Source: Saccharopolyspora spinosa NRRL 18395 (GTDB lineage Bacteria > Actinomycetota > Actinomycetes > Mycobacteriales > Pseudonocardiaceae). Taken from it: a DNA stretch of 64,000 nt. This document shows, in pieces, positions 40,657 to 48,920 of this stretch; position 1 is the first letter of the stretch, and the number at the start of each line of letters is the position of its first letter. The stretch is from NCBI RefSeq assembly GCF_000194155.1, contig NZ_GL877880.1, forward strand, positions 322,975 to 386,974, read 5' to 3'. A model generated the notes under the pieces. That model made no database searches. It worked only from the letters and a program-made list of their open reading frames with translations, and was not told where the DNA came from. Position numbers and translations under genes: made by a program.

Positions 40657-40696
40657 TGTGGACAACTCTGTGGACACCTGCTCGAACAGGTGTCCA
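40657..40696. promoter_or_regulatory. DnaA boxes and palindrome upstream of dnaA
   Basis: A perfect DnaA box TGTGGACAA (40657-40665) is followed by TGTGGACAC (40669-40677) and GTGTCCACT; the last two form a perfect 10-bp palindrome TGGACACCTG / CAGGTGTCCA (40671-40680, 40687-40696). This sits 110-150 bp ahead of the dnaA start and suggests autoregulation. The remainder of 40191-40805 holds the divergent rpmH and dnaA promoters, which I could not place precisely. Confidence 0.65.
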
Positions 40697-40805
40697 CTTG
40701 AGTCTGGCCCCACCGTCCCGTGACACCGCCCGCGCCCGAGCACCGTGGGAGCCTGGCCCGGGACCGCACCGGGGGCTGCGCGAGCGAGGGGAGGGGAGCA
40801 AGGCG

Positions 40806-42569
40806 GTGTCCGACCACCAAGCCGATCTCGTTCGAGTTTGGGATGAGGTGGTGCAGGAGCTGTCCTCGGGCACGCTCTCGCCTCAGCAACGCGCCTGGAT
40901 GCGGGTGACCCGACCGATCGGGCTGCTGGACGGTACCGCGCTGCTCGCCGCGCCGAGCGACTTCGCCAAGGAAGCCATCGAGCGCGCGCTGCGCGATCCG
41001 ATCACCGACGCGCTTTCCCGCCGGCTCGGCCGCGCCGTGTCGCTGGCCGTGAAGGTGGACACCGCCGTTCCCGCGCCCACCCGCCCGGTCGCGGCGCCCG
41101 CGGCGGCCGATTCCTGGTCCGGCCGCGGTACCGGTACTCCGACCGGTGCCGATCATTCCGGGCCTCCGTTCGTCTCCGCGCCTGGCTTCGGGCGGGGGCC
41201 TGAAGCTTTCGGGAACACCGCGCACACCGGTTCGATCAGCGGGTCCGTCACAGGTCCGGTGCCTGGTTCGGTGCCCGACCCCGGAGGGCGGCACGCGGCA
41301 CCGGACAAGCGCTCCGAGATCGACTTCCCGACGGCCGAGTTCAAATGGCCCAACGGCGAGGTTCCGTCGTCGTTGGAGGCCGACGGCGAAACCGACGAGC
41401 CGGAGACCGCGGCGACGGAGCCGGAAGCCGACGAGTCCGCCAACGAGATCTGGCCGACCTTCGGCCGCGCCGGACAACCGGGCGAGCCGCACCAGGGCCA
41501 GCCGTTCACCGCGCCGAAGCACGCGCCGCCGACGTCGCAGACCCGGCTGAACGCGAAGTACACCTTCGACACGTTCGTCATCGGCTCCTCGAACCGCTTC
41601 GCGCACGCCGCCGCGGTCGCCGCGGCGGAAGCACCGGCCCGCGCGTACAACCCACTGTTCATCTGGGGCGAGTCCGGGCTCGGCAAGACGCACCTGCTGC
41701 ACGCGGTCGGCCATTACACCCAGCGGCTCTTCCCCGGGATGCGCGTCCGCTACGTGTCCACCGAGGAATTCACCAACGACTTCATCAACTCGCTGCGCGA
41801 CGACCGGCAGGTGGCGTTCCAGCGCCGGTACCGCGACGTCGACGTGCTGCTGGTTGACGACATCCAGTTCTTGGAGGGCAAGGAAGGAACCCAGGAGGAG
41901 TTCTTCCACACCTTCAACACGCTGCACAACTCGAACAAGCAGATCGTGGTGTCCTCGGACCGTCCGCCGAAGGGGCTGCGCACCCTGGAGGACCGGCTGC
42001 GCACCCGGTTCGAGTGGGGCCTGATCACCGACATCCAGCCGCCGGAGCTGGAGACGCGGATCGCGATCCTGCGCAAGAAGGCCGCCCAGGACCGGATGAA
42101 CGCGCCGGCCGACGTGCTGGAGTTCATCGCGTCCCGGATCGAACGCAACATCCGCGAGCTGGAGGGGGCGCTGATCCGGGTCACCGCGTTCGCGTCGCTG
42201 AACCGGCAGCCGGTCGACCTGCAGCTCGCCGAGATCGTGCTGCGCGACCTGATCCCGGACTCGCAGACCCCGGAGATCACCCCGCCGACGATCATGGCGG
42301 TGACTGCGGACTACTTCAGCGTGACCATCGACGACCTGTGCGGCCCGGGCAAGACGAAGGCGCTGGCGCAGGCCCGGCAGATCGCGATGTACCTGTGCCG
42401 GGAGCTGACCGACTCGTCGCTGCCGAAGATCGGCCAGTACTTCGGCGGCCGCGACCACACGACGGTGATGTACGCGGACAAGAAGATCCGCAAGGAGATG
42501 GCCGAGCGGCGCCGCGTCTACGAGCACGTCCAAGAGCTCACGGCACGCATCAAGCAGCAGTCCCGCTGA
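40806..42569 (+). CDS. dnaA: Chromosomal replication initiator DnaA
   Basis: The 587-residue AAA+ protein melts oriC. Domain I (residues 1-90) has LVRVWDEVVQELSSGTLSPQ; domain II is a long acidic, low-complexity linker (to about 240), larger than in E. coli and typical of actinomycetes; domain III has Walker A SGLGKT (Lys294, Thr295) and Walker B LLVDDIQFLEGK; domain IV has the DNA-binding signature FGGRDHTTVMYADKKI. The GTG at 40806 is preceded by GGGGAGCAAGG. An upstream in-frame ATG would add nearly 100 non-conserved residues overlapping the DnaA boxes. Confidence 0.97.
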   Translation: MSDHQADLVRVWDEVVQELSSGTLSPQQRAWMRVTRPIGLLDGTALLAAPSDFAKEAIERALRDPITDALSRRLGRAVSLAVKVDTAVPAPTRPVAAPAAADSWSGRGTGTPTGADHSGPPFVSAPGFGRGPEAFGNTAHTGSISGSVTGPVPGSVPDPGGRHAAPDKRSEIDFPTAEFKWPNGEVPSSLEADGETDEPETAATEPEADESANEIWPTFGRAGQPGEPHQGQPFTAPKHAPPTSQTRLNAKYTFDTFVIGSSNRFAHAAAVAAAEAPARAYNPLFIWGESGLGKTHLLHAVGHYTQRLFPGMRVRYVSTEEFTNDFINSLRDDRQVAFQRRYRDVDVLLVDDIQFLEGKEGTQEEFFHTFNTLHNSNKQIVVSSDRPPKGLRTLEDRLRTRFEWGLITDIQPPELETRIAILRKKAAQDRMNAPADVLEFIASRIERNIRELEGALIRVTAFASLNRQPVDLQLAEIVLRDLIPDSQTPEITPPTIMAVTADYFSVTIDDLCGPGKTKALAQARQIAMYLCRELTDSSLPKIGQYFGGRDHTTVMYADKKIRKEMAERRRVYEHVQELTARIKQQSR

Positions 42570-43893
42570 CCTTTTCCCGGATTCCCGGGCCGATCGCCCG
42601 TTTCGCGCTCACGACACCTGCGCACGCGCCTCCTTGCCTGGAAAACATGCTCGTCAGAAGGCTCAACCCGCTCAGATGGCCGCTACGGGGCTATTTCGGG
42701 GGCCTCGGTGTGATTCCCTTCGCCTCTCCCGGCGAATCTTTCTGCTGACCCAGCCCGGCGCGAGCCACCCCCTTCAACAGAAAGCTCTCCCGTCGCGGCC
42801 CGTGGGGAATCAGTCCGGTGGCGAGCCGTCAGGCCCGGAGCGGGGCTCCGTCTGATCGTTGATCGCTGCGCGCTTCGTGGCGCGCGCCGGACGTCTCGGG
42901 GTCCGCCGGGGACGTCGAGATGTTTCTGTTGGGCCACCCGGCTCGGATCCGACCGCTCCGACAGAAAACTTCGGGCCGCTTCGCGGGCCGCCGGAGCCCG
43001 GGATGCGCGCGCATCGAGCCCTTCGAGCCGGCCGCAGGGCACGCGCCCGGACAGCAAACCACCACGTTCCGAGGTTGATCAAGCGCGCTCCGCAGTCGCG
43101 AAGCGAGTCGGCGCGCCGAACTTTTCTGAGGACTGGGGTGGCCTTCGCCTCACCCCCTCGGCAAAAAAGTCCGCCAAGGCTCGAGCTGTCCACAGATTAT
43201 TCATCCCCAGGCCTGACCTGGAGTTTTCCCCAATTCATCCACAAGCTGTGCACAAGCTGGAGCGGGCTGCCCACAGAGAGGAGCCGGTTGACCACAACGC
43301 TCTCACAGCTTTGCCCACAACCTGATCGGTGGAGGTGCCAAAAACCAACAGGGGTGGGTACAACCGAGCCGACAACTGTGGATGGAACTGTGGACAACTC
43401 GGGATGGTTGTGGATTAACCGCGATGGGCCAGAAGTTGTCCACCACCCGGACGTCGTAGTCCCCGGTTACATCCCGTGTTCATCCACAACCGACCACGCC
43501 ACGCGACCAGCCCAAACGACACTTGTCCCCACAACTCACAGCCCTTACTACTACTACGGTCATTTCTTCTCTTTGAAGAAAAAAGAAAAAGAGAAGAAGG
43601 CTCGGTGGATAAGTGGACAACTCGGCCTGGACCGCCAGGACGGCAGCGCGAACAGCTCGGACCCGGATGCGGAGATCGCGGCGCACGCTCTACGGTGGAA
43701 CTCCTGCGGAGGCCGCTGGCGTGAACTCCCGGCGAGCTCGGGTCGAACTTCGCGTGCACGGCGCTCGTAGGGATCGCTTCGTCCTCGTTGCGAGGGGCGC
43801 GGAGCACACCGACTACACCGACCCGACGAGCTGCTCTCCAGCTCTACACAGTTCTCCGGCAGCCGAGCCACGGCTGGAACCGAAAGGACACCC
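42570..43893. other. oriC: Chromosomal replication origin oriC
   Basis: The 1324-bp dnaA-dnaN spacer has no gene. DnaA-box-like 9-mers crowd 43186-43620 in both orientations, for example CTGTCCACA (43186), TCATCCACA (43235, 43480), TGTGCACAA (43247), TTGACCACA (43288), TTGCCCACA (43311), the perfect TGTGGACAA (43389), TGTGGATTA (43409), TTGTCCACC (43436), TTGTCCCCA (43523), GGTGGATAA (43604) and AGTGGACAA (43612). An A/T-rich stretch at 43561-43600 could be the unwinding element. The GC-rich left part (42570-43180) shows no boxes and no clear structure. Confidence 0.93.
43564..43598. repeat. A/T-rich inverted repeat in oriC (candidate DUE)
   Basis: TTCTTCTCTTT (43564-43574) is perfectly complementary to AAAGAGAAGAA (43588-43598). 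One strand is almost pure purine between them. In a GC-rich genome this is the least stable part of oriC and is flanked by DnaA boxes. Confidence 0.6.
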
Positions 43894-45018
43894 ATGAAGA
43901 TCCGCGTGGAACGTGACGGTCTCGCCGACGCCGTCGCCTGGGTCGCGCGCAGCCTGCCGTCACGGCCACCGGTTCCGGTGCTGGGCGGAGTGCTGCTCGA
44001 CGCGAGCTCAGGGGAGGCGCTGACCATCTCCGGGTTCGACTACGAGGTCTCGGCCCAGGTCACCATCGACGCCTCGATCGACGCCAGCGGACGCACCCTC
44101 GTTTCCGGGCGGTTGCTGGCGGACATCACCAAGGCGCTCCCGGCCCGTCCGGTCGAGATCACGGTCGATGGCTCTCGCGTCACCATCACCTGCGGCAGCT
44201 CGCGGTTCAGCCTGCCGACCATGCCGGTCGAGGACTACCCGGAACTGCCCGCGATGCCCGAGCACGCCGGTTCGGTTCCCGGCGATCTGTTCAGCGAGGC
44301 CGTCGGCCAGGTCGCGGTGGCGGCCGGCAAGGACGACACGCTGCCGATGCTCACCGGCATCCGGATGGAGATCAACAACGACAAGCTGACAATGGTCGCC
44401 ACCGACCGGTTCCGCTTGGCGATGCGCGAGATCACCTGGGAGCCGGGCACCTCGATGGAGGACACCGCGGTGCTCGTCCCGGCCAAGACCCTCGCCGATT
44501 CGGCGAAGACGCTGGGCACCGGCGGCAGCAAGGTGGAGATCTCGCTGGCCTCCGGCGACGGCCTGCTCGGACTTTCCGGGACGGCGCGCCGCAACACCAC
44601 GCGGTTGCTGGACGCGGAGTTCCCGAAGTACCGCCAGCTGCTGCCCGCCGAGAGTGCCGTGACCGCCAACGTCGACGTCGCCCCGTTCGTCGAGGCGATC
44701 AAGCGCGTCTCGCTGGTCGCCGAGCGCGGCACCCAGGTGCGACTGGAGTTCTCCGATCGGCTGCTGCGGCTGACCGCCGGCGGCGACGACGAGGGCAGCG
44801 CCGAGGAAGAGCTCGCGGTCGAGTTGGTCGGCGAGCCGCTGACCATCGCGTTCAATCCGGCCTACCTGCTCGACGGGCTCGGCGCGATGAAGACCGAGCG
44901 CGCCCAGCTGCAGTTCACCACCGCCAACCGCCCGGCCCTCGTCAAGCCGGTCGGGGAGGATGGCGAAGTGGCGGAGGGTTACCTCTACCTCCTGATGCCG
45001 GTCCGCCTCCCGGGCTGA
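43894..45018 (+). CDS. dnaN: DNA polymerase III beta subunit (sliding clamp)
   Basis: The 374-residue protein forms the dimeric ring that tethers the polymerase. Three tandem clamp domains are visible: LPSRPPVPVLGGVLLDASSG in the first, LPMLTGIRMEINNDKLTMVA and TDRFRLAMREITWEPG in the second, and the C-terminal VKPVGEDGEVAEGYLYLLMP with MPVRLPG. GAAAGGA lies 6 bases before the ATG at 43894. Confidence 0.97.
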   Translation: MKIRVERDGLADAVAWVARSLPSRPPVPVLGGVLLDASSGEALTISGFDYEVSAQVTIDASIDASGRTLVSGRLLADITKALPARPVEITVDGSRVTITCGSSRFSLPTMPVEDYPELPAMPEHAGSVPGDLFSEAVGQVAVAAGKDDTLPMLTGIRMEINNDKLTMVATDRFRLAMREITWEPGTSMEDTAVLVPAKTLADSAKTLGTGGSKVEISLASGDGLLGLSGTARRNTTRLLDAEFPKYRQLLPAESAVTANVDVAPFVEAIKRVSLVAERGTQVRLEFSDRLLRLTAGGDDEGSAEEELAVELVGEPLTIAFNPAYLLDGLGAMKTERAQLQFTTANRPALVKPVGEDGEVAEGYLYLLMPVRLPG

Positions 45019-45041
45019 CCTCGGTCACATCCGGGGCACTG

Positions 45042-45084
45042 TCCGACCGGAGCCGCGAACGCCGATGGCTAGGCTCCGGTCGGA
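45042..45084 (+). terminator. Hairpin between dnaN and gnd
   Basis: TCCGACCGGAGCC (45042-45054) pairs perfectly with GGCTCCGGTCGGA (45072-45084) around a 17-base loop, 23 bases after the dnaN stop. Confidence 0.65.
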
Positions 45085-45170
45085 TCGATTCAGCTGGTGA
45101 GGTCCTCACCCCGCGGCCGGCCATCCGCGCCGACCAACCAGTCGATACACAGCTCGCAGAGGGAGATCCG

Positions 45171-46058
45171 GTGCAACTCGGACTTGTCGGTCTCGGCCGA
45201 ATGGGTTTCAACATGCGTGAGCGGCTGCGGGCCGCCGGTCACGACGTCGTCGGTTACGACCGCAACCCGGACGTCAGCGATGTCGCTTCCATCGCGGAGC
45301 TGGTGCAGAAGCTGGCCGGCTCGCGGATCGTCTGGATCATGGTGCCGCACGGCGACCCGACCCGGCAGACCGTCGAGGAGCTGGGCGGGCTGCTGTCGAC
45401 CGGCGACCTGGTGATCGAGGGCGGCAACTCGAAGTTCACCGATGACCAGGCCAACGCGGCCCTGCTCGCCGAGCGCGGGATCAAGTACGTCGACGTCGGG
45501 GTTTCCGGCGGCGTGTGGGGTGCCAAGAACGGTTACGGCCTGATGGCCGGTGGCGACGCCGAGGACATCGAGCGCGCCATGCCGATCTTCGACGCACTGC
45601 GCCCGGAAGGCCCGCGCGAGGAGGGCTTCGCGCACTCTGGTCCGGTCGGTGCCGGGCACTACGCGAAGATGGTGCACAACGGCATCGAGTACGGCCTGAT
45701 GCAGGCCTACGCCGAGGGCTTCGAGCTGCTGTCGGCGTCGGACGTGGTCACCAACGTGCCGGAGACGATCAAGGCGTGGAGCCGCGGCACGGTGGTCCGC
45801 TCCTGGCTGCTGGACCTGCTGGTCCGCGCGTTGGAGGAGGACCCGGACCTGACCGAACTGCGCGGCTACGTCAACGACTCCGGCGAGGGGCGGTGGACCG
45901 TCGAGGAATCGATCAACAACGCCGTGCCCACGCCGGTGATCACCGCGTCGCTGTTCGCGCGGTTCGCCTCGCGCCAGGAGGACTCCCCGGCCATGAAGGC
46001 GGTCGCGGCGCTGCGCAACCAATTCGGCGGCCACGCCGTGCAGAAAACCGAGGACTGA
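45171..46058 (+). CDS. gnd: 6-phosphogluconate dehydrogenase (decarboxylating, short form)
   Basis: The 295-residue enzyme oxidises and decarboxylates 6-phosphogluconate to ribulose 5-phosphate. The dinucleotide-binding GLVGLGRMGFNM is at the N-terminus; DVGVSGGVWGAKNGYGLMAG and the catalytic HNGIEYGLMQAYAEG follow. The short (~300 residue) type is usually the NAD-preferring form. Its place between dnaN and recF is characteristic of actinomycetes. GTG at 45171, with AGGGAGA 6 bases ahead. Confidence 0.95.
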   Translation: MQLGLVGLGRMGFNMRERLRAAGHDVVGYDRNPDVSDVASIAELVQKLAGSRIVWIMVPHGDPTRQTVEELGGLLSTGDLVIEGGNSKFTDDQANAALLAERGIKYVDVGVSGGVWGAKNGYGLMAGGDAEDIERAMPIFDALRPEGPREEGFAHSGPVGAGHYAKMVHNGIEYGLMQAYAEGFELLSASDVVTNVPETIKAWSRGTVVRSWLLDLLVRALEEDPDLTELRGYVNDSGEGRWTVEESINNAVPTPVITASLFARFASRQEDSPAMKAVAALRNQFGGHAVQKTED

Positions 46059-46073
46059 CCGAGACCTGGAAGT

Positions 46074-46101
46074 GGTGTTGATTTGTCGACAAATCAACAC
46101 C
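46074..46101. repeat. 28-bp perfect palindrome downstream of gnd
   Basis: A self-complementary 28-mer with outer GGTGTT/AACACC and core GATTTGTCGACAAATC, no loop. The same 16-bp core occurs in the second palindrome split by the ISL3 element. Starting 15 bases after gnd, it may be a terminator or a protein-binding site. Confidence 0.7.
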
Positions 46102-46224
46102 GCCGACCGCCCTCGCTGTTTCCGCAGGTCGGGTGTCTTGAGTACGTTGAGGTACTGGAGCGCCTCAACGCACGAGGCAGCTACCAGGGAAAACCCCGCC
46201 CCAGGGAGCACCGCCGTCCGCAAC

Positions 46225-46237
46225 CCTGGCGATTTGT
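46225..46237. repeat. Left half of a 28-bp palindrome split by ISL3
   Basis: CCTGGCGATTTGT, whose other half CGACAAATCGCCAGG lies at 47654-47668. Joining the two across the element (removing one copy of the 8-bp duplication) restores a perfect 28-bp palindrome with the core GATTTGTCGACAAATC. Confidence 0.75.
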
Positions 46238-47645
46238 GGCTCTTGTGATCGATTAGTGGGCGTGTGGCCTGGGGTTGGGTCCGGAAGATGAAGGCACGCC
46301 GTCGCTTTGGGCTAGGTTGTTGGTTGCGAGATCAACAAGCTGATCAGGGAGCGAACGACGTGCCGGATGTCAGTGTATGGCGCGCGATGGCGGGTCTGGA
46401 CGACAGGACCGTGATCGAGCGTGTGGCTTTCGAAGAAGGCCGTCCTGGCCGCAGTCGGAGAAGCCCTGGATACGACGGCGGGAGGCGCCGTGAGTGGCGG
46501 AGTGTGGATTGCGGGCTGACGCAGATGTGGCTGGCAGCCGACGCGCCCAGGGTGCGCTGTGCCGAGCACGGGGTGACTGTGGCTCGGGTGCCCTGGGCTC
46601 GGCATGGTGCCGGGCACACGCTTGTCTTTGACGCCCAGGTGGCGTGGCTGGCGGTGCGAACCTCGAAGTCAACCGTGCGGGAGTTGCTGCGAATCGCATG
46701 GAAAACGGTCGGGTCGGTCATCGACCGGGTCTGGGCCGACATCTCCGCTGAGATCGACCTGCTCGACGGGGTCCGCAAGATCGGGATCGACGAGGTTTCC
46801 TATAAGAAGAACCATCGCTATCTGACGATCGTGGTCGACCACGACACCGGTCGGGTCATCTGGGCCGCGCCGGGCCTGGGCGCCGCCACGTTGAGCACGT
46901 TCTTCGACGAACTCGGACCCGAACGCACCGCGGCCTTGACCCACGTCAGCGCTGACGCGGCGCACTGGATCGCCTCGACGGTCACACAACGCGCCCCGCA
47001 AGCGATCTTGTGCGCCGACCCGTTTCACATCGTGGCCTGGGCCACCGACGCCATCGATACCGTCCGCCGCCAGGAATGGCGTGCCCTCAAAGCACTCGCC
47101 GACACCGAACGCGCAGAACAGGACCGTCGTGTCGGCCGCCCCACTGCCGATGATCCGAAGCCGGAAACCCCACGGCAGGACCTGGCCAGGGAGTTCAAAA
47201 ACGCCCGCTACTCCCTGCTGAAAAATCCCGACAACCTCACCCAGGACCAAAGCCTCACCCTGAAGTGGATCACGGCTTCCAGCCCCCGCCTCCACGAGGC
47301 CTACGCGTTCAAAGAGAAACTCCGCATCGTCTTCCAAGCCAGGGGTAAGCAGGGCAAACGCATCCTCGACGCCTGGATCAAAGAGGCCGGGCGCAGCACC
47401 CTGGAACCCATCCAGAAGCTCTGCAAGTCCGTGGTCCGCATCCGCGCGTCCATCGAGGCCAGCCTGGAGCACGGGCTGTCTCAGGGCCTGATCGAGTCCA
47501 CTAACACCAAGATCAGACTCTTCACCCGCATGGCCTTCGGGTTCCACACGCCCCAGGCCCTGATCGCCCTCGTCATGCTCAACCTCGGCGGCCCGACACT
47601 CACCCTCCCCGGGCGCACTTAACCCACACATACGTCAGGAGAGCC
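46238..47645 (+). mobile_element. ISL3-family insertion sequence, 1408 bp
   Basis: The element starts GGCTCTTGTGA and ends in the inverted GGCTCTCCTGA (right end), with imperfect terminal repeats of about 24 bp. The 8-bp direct repeat CGATTTGT flanks it at 46230-46237 and 47646-47653, the duplication size typical of ISL3. It contains one transposase gene. The intact target duplication indicates a recent insertion between gnd and recF. Confidence 0.9.
46360..47622 (+). CDS. ISL3-family transposase
   Basis: The 420-residue DDE transposase has the ISL3 core: RKIGIDEVSYKKNHRYLTIV with the first Asp, VDHDTGRVIWAAPG, THVSADAAHWIAS, CADPFHIVAWATDA and the C-terminal SQGLIESTNTKIRLFTRMAF with the Glu. 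The N-terminal zinc-binding region normally has CxxC before SPGYDGG; here the same positions read RPGR, so both Cys appear replaced by Arg, each explainable by one T-to-C change. GTG at 46360 is chosen for AGGGAG 9 bases upstream and family-like start (PDVSVWRAMAGLDDRTVIER). The frame is otherwise intact. Confidence 0.92.
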   Translation: MPDVSVWRAMAGLDDRTVIERVAFEEGRPGRSRRSPGYDGGRRREWRSVDCGLTQMWLAADAPRVRCAEHGVTVARVPWARHGAGHTLVFDAQVAWLAVRTSKSTVRELLRIAWKTVGSVIDRVWADISAEIDLLDGVRKIGIDEVSYKKNHRYLTIVVDHDTGRVIWAAPGLGAATLSTFFDELGPERTAALTHVSADAAHWIASTVTQRAPQAILCADPFHIVAWATDAIDTVRRQEWRALKALADTERAEQDRRVGRPTADDPKPETPRQDLAREFKNARYSLLKNPDNLTQDQSLTLKWITASSPRLHEAYAFKEKLRIVFQARGKQGKRILDAWIKEAGRSTLEPIQKLCKSVVRIRASIEASLEHGLSQGLIESTNTKIRLFTRMAFGFHTPQALIALVMLNLGGPTLTLPGRT

Positions 47646-47744
47646 CGATTTGTCGACAAATCGCCAGGATGACGAAGGCGTCGAATCCGCGAATTCGGCG
47701 ACCGGGCGGACGACCTAACAAAGCTGCGAATAAGTTGGATCGCC

Positions 47745-48920
47745 GTGTACGTCCGTCATCTGCAAGTGACCGACTTCCGGTCGTGGCCGCACGCCGACCT
47801 GGCCCTGGAGCCGGGCGTCACCGTGCTGGTCGGGGCCAACGGGCAGGGCAAGACGAACCTCGTCGAGGCGATCGGTTACGCCGCGACCCTCGGTTCGCAC
47901 CGCGTCTCCACCGATGCCCCGCTGGTCCGCGACGGCGCGCCGCGCGCGGTCGTGCGGACCGCCGTGGTCAACAGCGGGCGCGAGCTGCTGGTCGAGCTGG
48001 AGATCACGCCAGGCAAGGCAAACCGGGCGCGGATCAACCGCGGTGCCGTCGCCAGGCCTCGCGACGTGCTCGGCATCCTGCGCACCGTGCTGTTCGCACC
48101 GGAGGACCTCGCGATCGTGCGCGGTGATCCGGGTGAGCGCCGCCGGTTCCTCGACGACCTGCTGGTCGCGCGGTCACCCCGGTACGCGGGTATCCGCTCG
48201 GACTACGACCGGGTGCTCAAACAGCGCAGCGCACTGCTCAAGTCCGCAGGCGCGGCGCGCAAGGGCGGCGGCTCGGCGGACCTGCGCACGCTGGAGGCGT
48301 GGGACGGCCACCTGGCCCGCTTCGGCGCCGAGCTGCTGGCGGGTCGGCTCGACCTGGTCGCCGCCATCGCACCCCACGTGGCCAGCGCATATGCCAACGT
48401 CGCGGCGACCGATGAGGCGACCGCGCCGTCCGGTCGGGTGGCCGACGTCCGCTACCGCAGCAGCCTCGGCGAGTCGCTGCCCGAGGGCTACGGCGTGCCG
48501 CTGGGCAAGGCAGCCGACCCGGCCGAACTCGAAGCGGCCTTGCTCGCCGAGCTGGAGCGGGTCCGGCCGCAGGAGATCGACCGCGGCGTGTCGCTGGTCG
48601 GGCCGCACCGCGACGACCTGGAACTGCTGCTCGGCGACCTGCCTGCGAAGGGCTACGCGAGCCACGGCGAATCTTGGTCGTTCGTGCTGGCGTTGCGGCT
48701 GGCTTCCTACCACCTGCTCACCGAGGATGGCGCCGAGCCGGTGTTGATCCTGGACGACGTCTTCGCCGAACTCGACCGCCGCCGTCGGTCCCGGCTAGCC
48801 GACCTGGTGGTCGGGGCCGAGCAGGTGCTGGTGACCGCGGCGGTGCCGGAGGACGTTCCGCCGGAGCTCACCGGTGTCCGATTCGAAGTCCGGGAAGGCG
48901 AGGTGCGACGTGCCGTATAA
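47745..48920 (+). CDS. recF: DNA replication/repair protein RecF
   Basis: The 391-residue SMC-like ATPase loads RecA at gaps. Walker A GANGQGKT has Lys36, the N-terminal signature is VRHLQVTDFRSWPHADLALE, and the ABC signature and Walker B are near the C-terminus (SWSFVLALRLASYHLL, PVLILDDVFAELDRRRRSRL). The GTG at 47745 is used. The ISL3 insertion ends 99 bp upstream, so the promoter or readthrough from gnd may have been altered. Confidence 0.96.
   Translation: MYVRHLQVTDFRSWPHADLALEPGVTVLVGANGQGKTNLVEAIGYAATLGSHRVSTDAPLVRDGAPRAVVRTAVVNSGRELLVELEITPGKANRARINRGAVARPRDVLGILRTVLFAPEDLAIVRGDPGERRRFLDDLLVARSPRYAGIRSDYDRVLKQRSALLKSAGAARKGGGSADLRTLEAWDGHLARFGAELLAGRLDLVAAIAPHVASAYANVAATDEATAPSGRVADVRYRSSLGESLPEGYGVPLGKAADPAELEAALLAELERVRPQEIDRGVSLVGPHRDDLELLLGDLPAKGYASHGESWSFVLALRLASYHLLTEDGAEPVLILDDVFAELDRRRRSRLADLVVGAEQVLVTAAVPEDVPPELTGVRFEVREGEVRRAV

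Noticed and set aside
42859..43770. Open frames across oriC on both strands
   Set aside because: They translate DnaA boxes and the A/T block; the spacer is non-coding in all known actinobacterial origins.
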